Of a DNA stretch of 64,000 nt, positions 61,327-64,000 are shown one piece after another. A program made the position numbers and the translations under genes. Numbering within the stretch: position 1 is the stretch's first letter; the number at the start of each line of letters is the position of its first letter. Source of the stretch: Soehngenia sp. (GTDB lineage Bacteria > Bacillota > Clostridia > Tissierellales > Tissierellaceae); NCBI GenBank assembly GCA_024637045.1, contig JAGXFX010000004.1, forward strand, positions 1-64,000, written 5' to 3'. The notes below the pieces were generated by a model, which was not told the DNA's origin, did no database searches, and saw only the letters and a list, made by a program, of their open reading frames with translations.

Positions 61327-62541
61327 ATGACTACAAAAGAAGGAACAAAAAAGATAAACAAGGGCAAACAGGTTGTAATAGCTGCAACTCTTATAAATTT
61401 CATGACGGGTATGATGTATGCCTGGAGTATAATCAGCAAGGCACTTGTGGAGAACCATGGGTGGAGCAGTAAAGAAGCATCTCTGCCCTACACAGTATTT
61501 ACAGTTGCATTTCCCTTGGCAATGATCGTGTTCGGTAAATTCCAGGATGCAAAAGGTCCAAGAATAGCAGGCTTATTAGGCAGTGTGCTTGTGGGATTTG
61601 GGTTTATACTTTCGGGGATTATGCTGAACCCTTTGATTATGATTCTTACAATTGGTGTAATGGCAGGGGCAGGAGTTGGAATTATTACAATTTCAACAAT
61701 ACCTCCTGCAATAAAATGGTTCCATCCCAGTAAGAAGGGTAAAATCACTGGGATTGTAGTTGCAGGTGTGGGGTTGTCAGCATTATTTTATTCACCACTT
61801 GGAACAATTCTAGTGAGCAGTGTGGGAGTCGCAAAAACCCTTCTGTACATTGGGGTACTGGTATTGTCAACTACACTATTTCTGGCTTGGAGGCTAGAAA
61901 ATCCACCTGAGGGTTACGACTTTGATGGATTCAAGTCGAAGGATGATTATGTTTTTTCAAGGGATGTTAAATGGCGAGAAATGCTCAGAACAAGTGAGTT
62001 CTATAAGCTTTGGATAATGTTGGGCCTGTCATCTTCAGCGGGACTTATGGTAGTTTCACATATATCTAGCATTGCAAGCATACAAAGCGGGTGGCAGGCA
62101 GGTTTTGTACTGGTAATGATAATTTCGGTATTTAATAGTGCCGGAAGAATCATCGGAGGGATTGTTTCCGATAGAATTGGAAGAATTAATACCATGAGAG
62201 TTCTTTTTAGTTTACAAGCTGCAAATATGATTCTATTCAGAAATGCAAATGCCATACCAGTAATGATAGTGGCTGCAGCAATTGTAGGATTGTGTTATGG
62301 AGCAGGTTTTTCAGTGTTTCCTGCAACTGTAGGAGATTATTACGGCACAAAATATTTTGGATTCAACTACGGCCTCCTTTTTTCAGGTTGGGGACTTGGG
62401 GGAATTATCGGACCAATGACAGGTGCAGCCATTTATGATGCGACAGGTGCATACGGCCCGGCATTTCTAGTCAGTTTTGCACTTCTTGTGATTTCATTCC
62501 TGATAACTTTGACATTCAGGAAGGAATTGACAAATGAGTAA
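61327..62541 (+). CDS. MFS transporter, OFA (oxalate/formate antiporter-like) family
   Basis: A 404-residue permease with 12 helices. MTGMMYAWSIISKALVENHGWSSKEASLPYTVFTVAFPLAMIVFGKFQDAKGPR is the OFA-family first half, VAGVGLSALFYSPLGTILV follows, and the second half has GRIIGGIVSDRIGR and GAGFSVFPATVGDYYGTKYFGFNYGLLFSGWGLGG. Members carry oxalate, lactate or other small carboxylates; the substrate here is unknown. AAAAGGAG precedes the start. It is followed closely by the dipeptidase gene. Confidence 0.9.
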   Translation: MTTKEGTKKINKGKQVVIAATLINFMTGMMYAWSIISKALVENHGWSSKEASLPYTVFTVAFPLAMIVFGKFQDAKGPRIAGLLGSVLVGFGFILSGIMLNPLIMILTIGVMAGAGVGIITISTIPPAIKWFHPSKKGKITGIVVAGVGLSALFYSPLGTILVSSVGVAKTLLYIGVLVLSTTLFLAWRLENPPEGYDFDGFKSKDDYVFSRDVKWREMLRTSEFYKLWIMLGLSSSAGLMVVSHISSIASIQSGWQAGFVLVMIISVFNSAGRIIGGIVSDRIGRINTMRVLFSLQAANMILFRNANAIPVMIVAAAIVGLCYGAGFSVFPATVGDYYGTKYFGFNYGLLFSGWGLGGIIGPMTGAAIYDATGAYGPAFLVSFALLVISFLITLTFRKELTNE

Positions 62542-62559
62542 TTGAAAGGAGAATATCCT

Positions 62560-63942
62560 GTGAAAAGAATTTGGATTATTCTATTGATGGGGGTATTAAC
62601 AATAAGTTTTGCAACTGCTCAAGAGACTAATACTGAAACTAGAAATTCACTAAAGCTTCATATTGATTCATTGGTTGTGGATATTCATAATGACACTATG
62701 CTTAGGATTATTGATGAGAACAGCTGGCTTCCTGAAATGGATATTAGAAAAAAGACTGACCTTCATGCTGATCTTGTAAAATTAAGAGCAGGGAATATCA
62801 GTGTGCCATTTTTTGCAGCATACTCCTCCCCTTTTTTCGGGCAACCTGAAAAAAGCTTAAGCAGGACTCTTGCGATGTTTAATGCACTATACTGGACCGA
62901 GTGGAACAATCCTGAGATCATGTCAATCTCTTCAACCTATGAGGAAATCCAGGAAACTGTATTGGAAAGAAGGATAGCAGCTGTTCCTGCAATTGAGGGA
63001 GCCTACTCAATAACAGAGGATAATGCTGAAGAACTTCTATTGCAGTACAGGGATATGGGTGTCAAGGCAATAGGCCTTACATGGAATTACTCAAACCAGT
63101 TGGCAGAGGGTCTTTACGGTGTATACGGTGATTACAACGGAACCAGAAGTCCAGGTGGATTGACTGGTTTGGGTCTTAGTGTTCTTTCTCAAATGAATTC
63201 CCTTGGAATCCTTATGGATGTAAGTCATCTTTCAGAAAGAAGCTTCTGGGATGTAATGGAGAATACCAGAAATCCAGTAATAGCATCTCACTCAGGTGCA
63301 TTTGGTGTAACTCCTCACCCAAGAAACCTGACTGATGATCAGATCCAGGCAATAGGGAAAAATGGAGGTTTAATAGGTGTTGTATATCATGAGGAATTTA
63401 TCGGGGAACCTCGAAACGCCTATGTAAAGGATATAGTAGATCATATGGATCATATTATTAATTTGATTGGTGTTGAGCATGTTGGGCTTGGTTCTGATTT
63501 TGATGGGGCTTATTTGCCGGTTGATCTGGAGGATGCATCAAAAACCTATAGAATAACAGAGGAACTTGCAAACAGAGGATACAGCGACAGGGATATTAAG
63601 AAGATTCTTGGACTCAACATGTTAAGGGTTATTAAGGAAAATGATCGTTTGGCACAGGAGACAAGAATTTTGGAAGATATAATTATAACACCAGATTTTA
63701 AAATGGGTGAAAGCTTTAAGGATAAAAAGCCTGTATTTTCTGCGAGTATAATTGGAAATCTCGAAGGTGTGGAGACATATATTGTAATAAATGGAATAAG
63801 ATACCCTGTTTATGCTGAAAGTGATAGAATGAAATATTTTCCAAAAGAGGATCTGAGTGAGAAATTTTATGTTGTAACGTTTGCTGCAGCACATCCCGAC
63901 AGAGGAGAAACAAGAGAGACAAGAATAGTTTATATTGAATGA
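62560..63942 (+). CDS. Secreted membrane dipeptidase (peptidase M19)
   Basis: A 460-residue zinc dipeptidase with a signal peptide (about 1-20, KRIWIILLMGVLTISFATA). The metal motif LVVDIHNDTML, the bridging Glu in PAIEGAYSI, LMDVSHLSERSFWDVM, VIASHSGAFGVTPHPRNLTDDQ and GLGSDFDGAY are all present, so it should be active outside the membrane. A C-terminal extension of about 95 residues (from about 365) is beta-rich and of unknown use. GTG 62560 has AAAGGAG at correct spacing; the frame open from 62542 is rejected. Terminator follows. Confidence 0.9.
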   Translation: MKRIWIILLMGVLTISFATAQETNTETRNSLKLHIDSLVVDIHNDTMLRIIDENSWLPEMDIRKKTDLHADLVKLRAGNISVPFFAAYSSPFFGQPEKSLSRTLAMFNALYWTEWNNPEIMSISSTYEEIQETVLERRIAAVPAIEGAYSITEDNAEELLLQYRDMGVKAIGLTWNYSNQLAEGLYGVYGDYNGTRSPGGLTGLGLSVLSQMNSLGILMDVSHLSERSFWDVMENTRNPVIASHSGAFGVTPHPRNLTDDQIQAIGKNGGLIGVVYHEEFIGEPRNAYVKDIVDHMDHIINLIGVEHVGLGSDFDGAYLPVDLEDASKTYRITEELANRGYSDRDIKKILGLNMLRVIKENDRLAQETRILEDIIITPDFKMGESFKDKKPVFSASIIGNLEGVETYIVINGIRYPVYAESDRMKYFPKEDLSEKFYVVTFAAAHPDRGETRETRIVYIE

Positions 63943-63952
63943 TTGCAAACAA

Positions 63953-63978
63953 AAATCCCGGTTTTCCCGGGATTTTTT
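63953..63978 (+). terminator. Terminator after the dipeptidase gene
   Basis: AAATCCCGG (63953-63961) pairs with CCGGGATTT (63967-63975) around TTTTC, and the T-run continues to 63978. Confidence 0.85.
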
Positions 63979-64000
63979 AGTTAAGCAGATAATATAAGGC

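Overview
The window is a chromosomal segment of a low-GC, Gram-positive anaerobe. It most resembles the Clostridia/Tissierellia, and no closer name can be supported. The reasons are strong Shine-Dalgarno sequences at almost every start, T-box control of threonine genes, SLH and GerMN proteins, a B12/radical-SAM-rich gene set, and a SelW-like selenoprotein read through an in-frame UGA. There is no phage, intact insertion sequence, CRISPR array or rRNA. One tRNA (Leu-CAG) is present.

Left part (1-8.4 kb): a selenoprotein gene, then the housekeeping block dnaX-ybaB-recR. After that come small unknown and membrane proteins, an esterase, a GNAT acetyltransferase, a PPC-domain protein, decayed gene pieces and an IS256-type transposase remnant. 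8.4-15.4 kb is catabolic: an M20 amidohydrolase, a TrzA/SsnA-type amidohydrolase and a P1 (DmpA/BapA-type) aminopeptidase. Next comes a structured, terminator-ended leader ahead of DUF3870, a class III aminotransferase and a BKACE enzyme. Together these could form a route from beta-peptides or acylated beta-amino acids to acetoacetate and a CoA ester; that is inference.

15.4-18.8 kb holds a double hexapeptide-repeat protein, a nitroreductase, an acetyltransferase and a pseudouridine synthase. 18.9-26.9 kb is the most unusual part: one tightly packed operon of two acyltransferase-like proteins, four B12-binding-type radical SAM enzymes (three are paralogues) and a methyltransferase. I recognise no described pathway for it. 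It is followed by a YehZYXW-type glycine betaine/choline ABC importer.

30.8-39.1 kb: an epimerase-fold protein, tRNA-Leu, a CPBP protease, a PfpI protein, and a threonine T-box leader followed by two 113-bp tandem repeats and hom-thrC-thrB. A fluoride riboswitch follows, ahead of a cation:proton antiporter. 39.2-48.6 kb: a giant cyclic beta-1,2-glucan synthase-like protein (2826 aa), visibly more AT-rich than its surroundings, with galU downstream, which makes its UDP-glucose substrate.

48.7-64 kb is mixed: a VOC protein, a GerMN lipoprotein, rtcB-DHFR-csaA, a sigma-factor/anti-sigma deletion fusion and a minus-strand operon (DUF188, two membrane proteins, a DJ-1 type protein). It continues with a SagB-type oxidoreductase, azlCD, a Fur-family regulator, a GC-richer SLH protein, a WrbA-like flavoprotein, a DUF4349 lipoprotein, an OFA-type MFS transporter and a secreted M19 dipeptidase. 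GC and codon statements were judged by eye, and family names come from motifs, not from searches.
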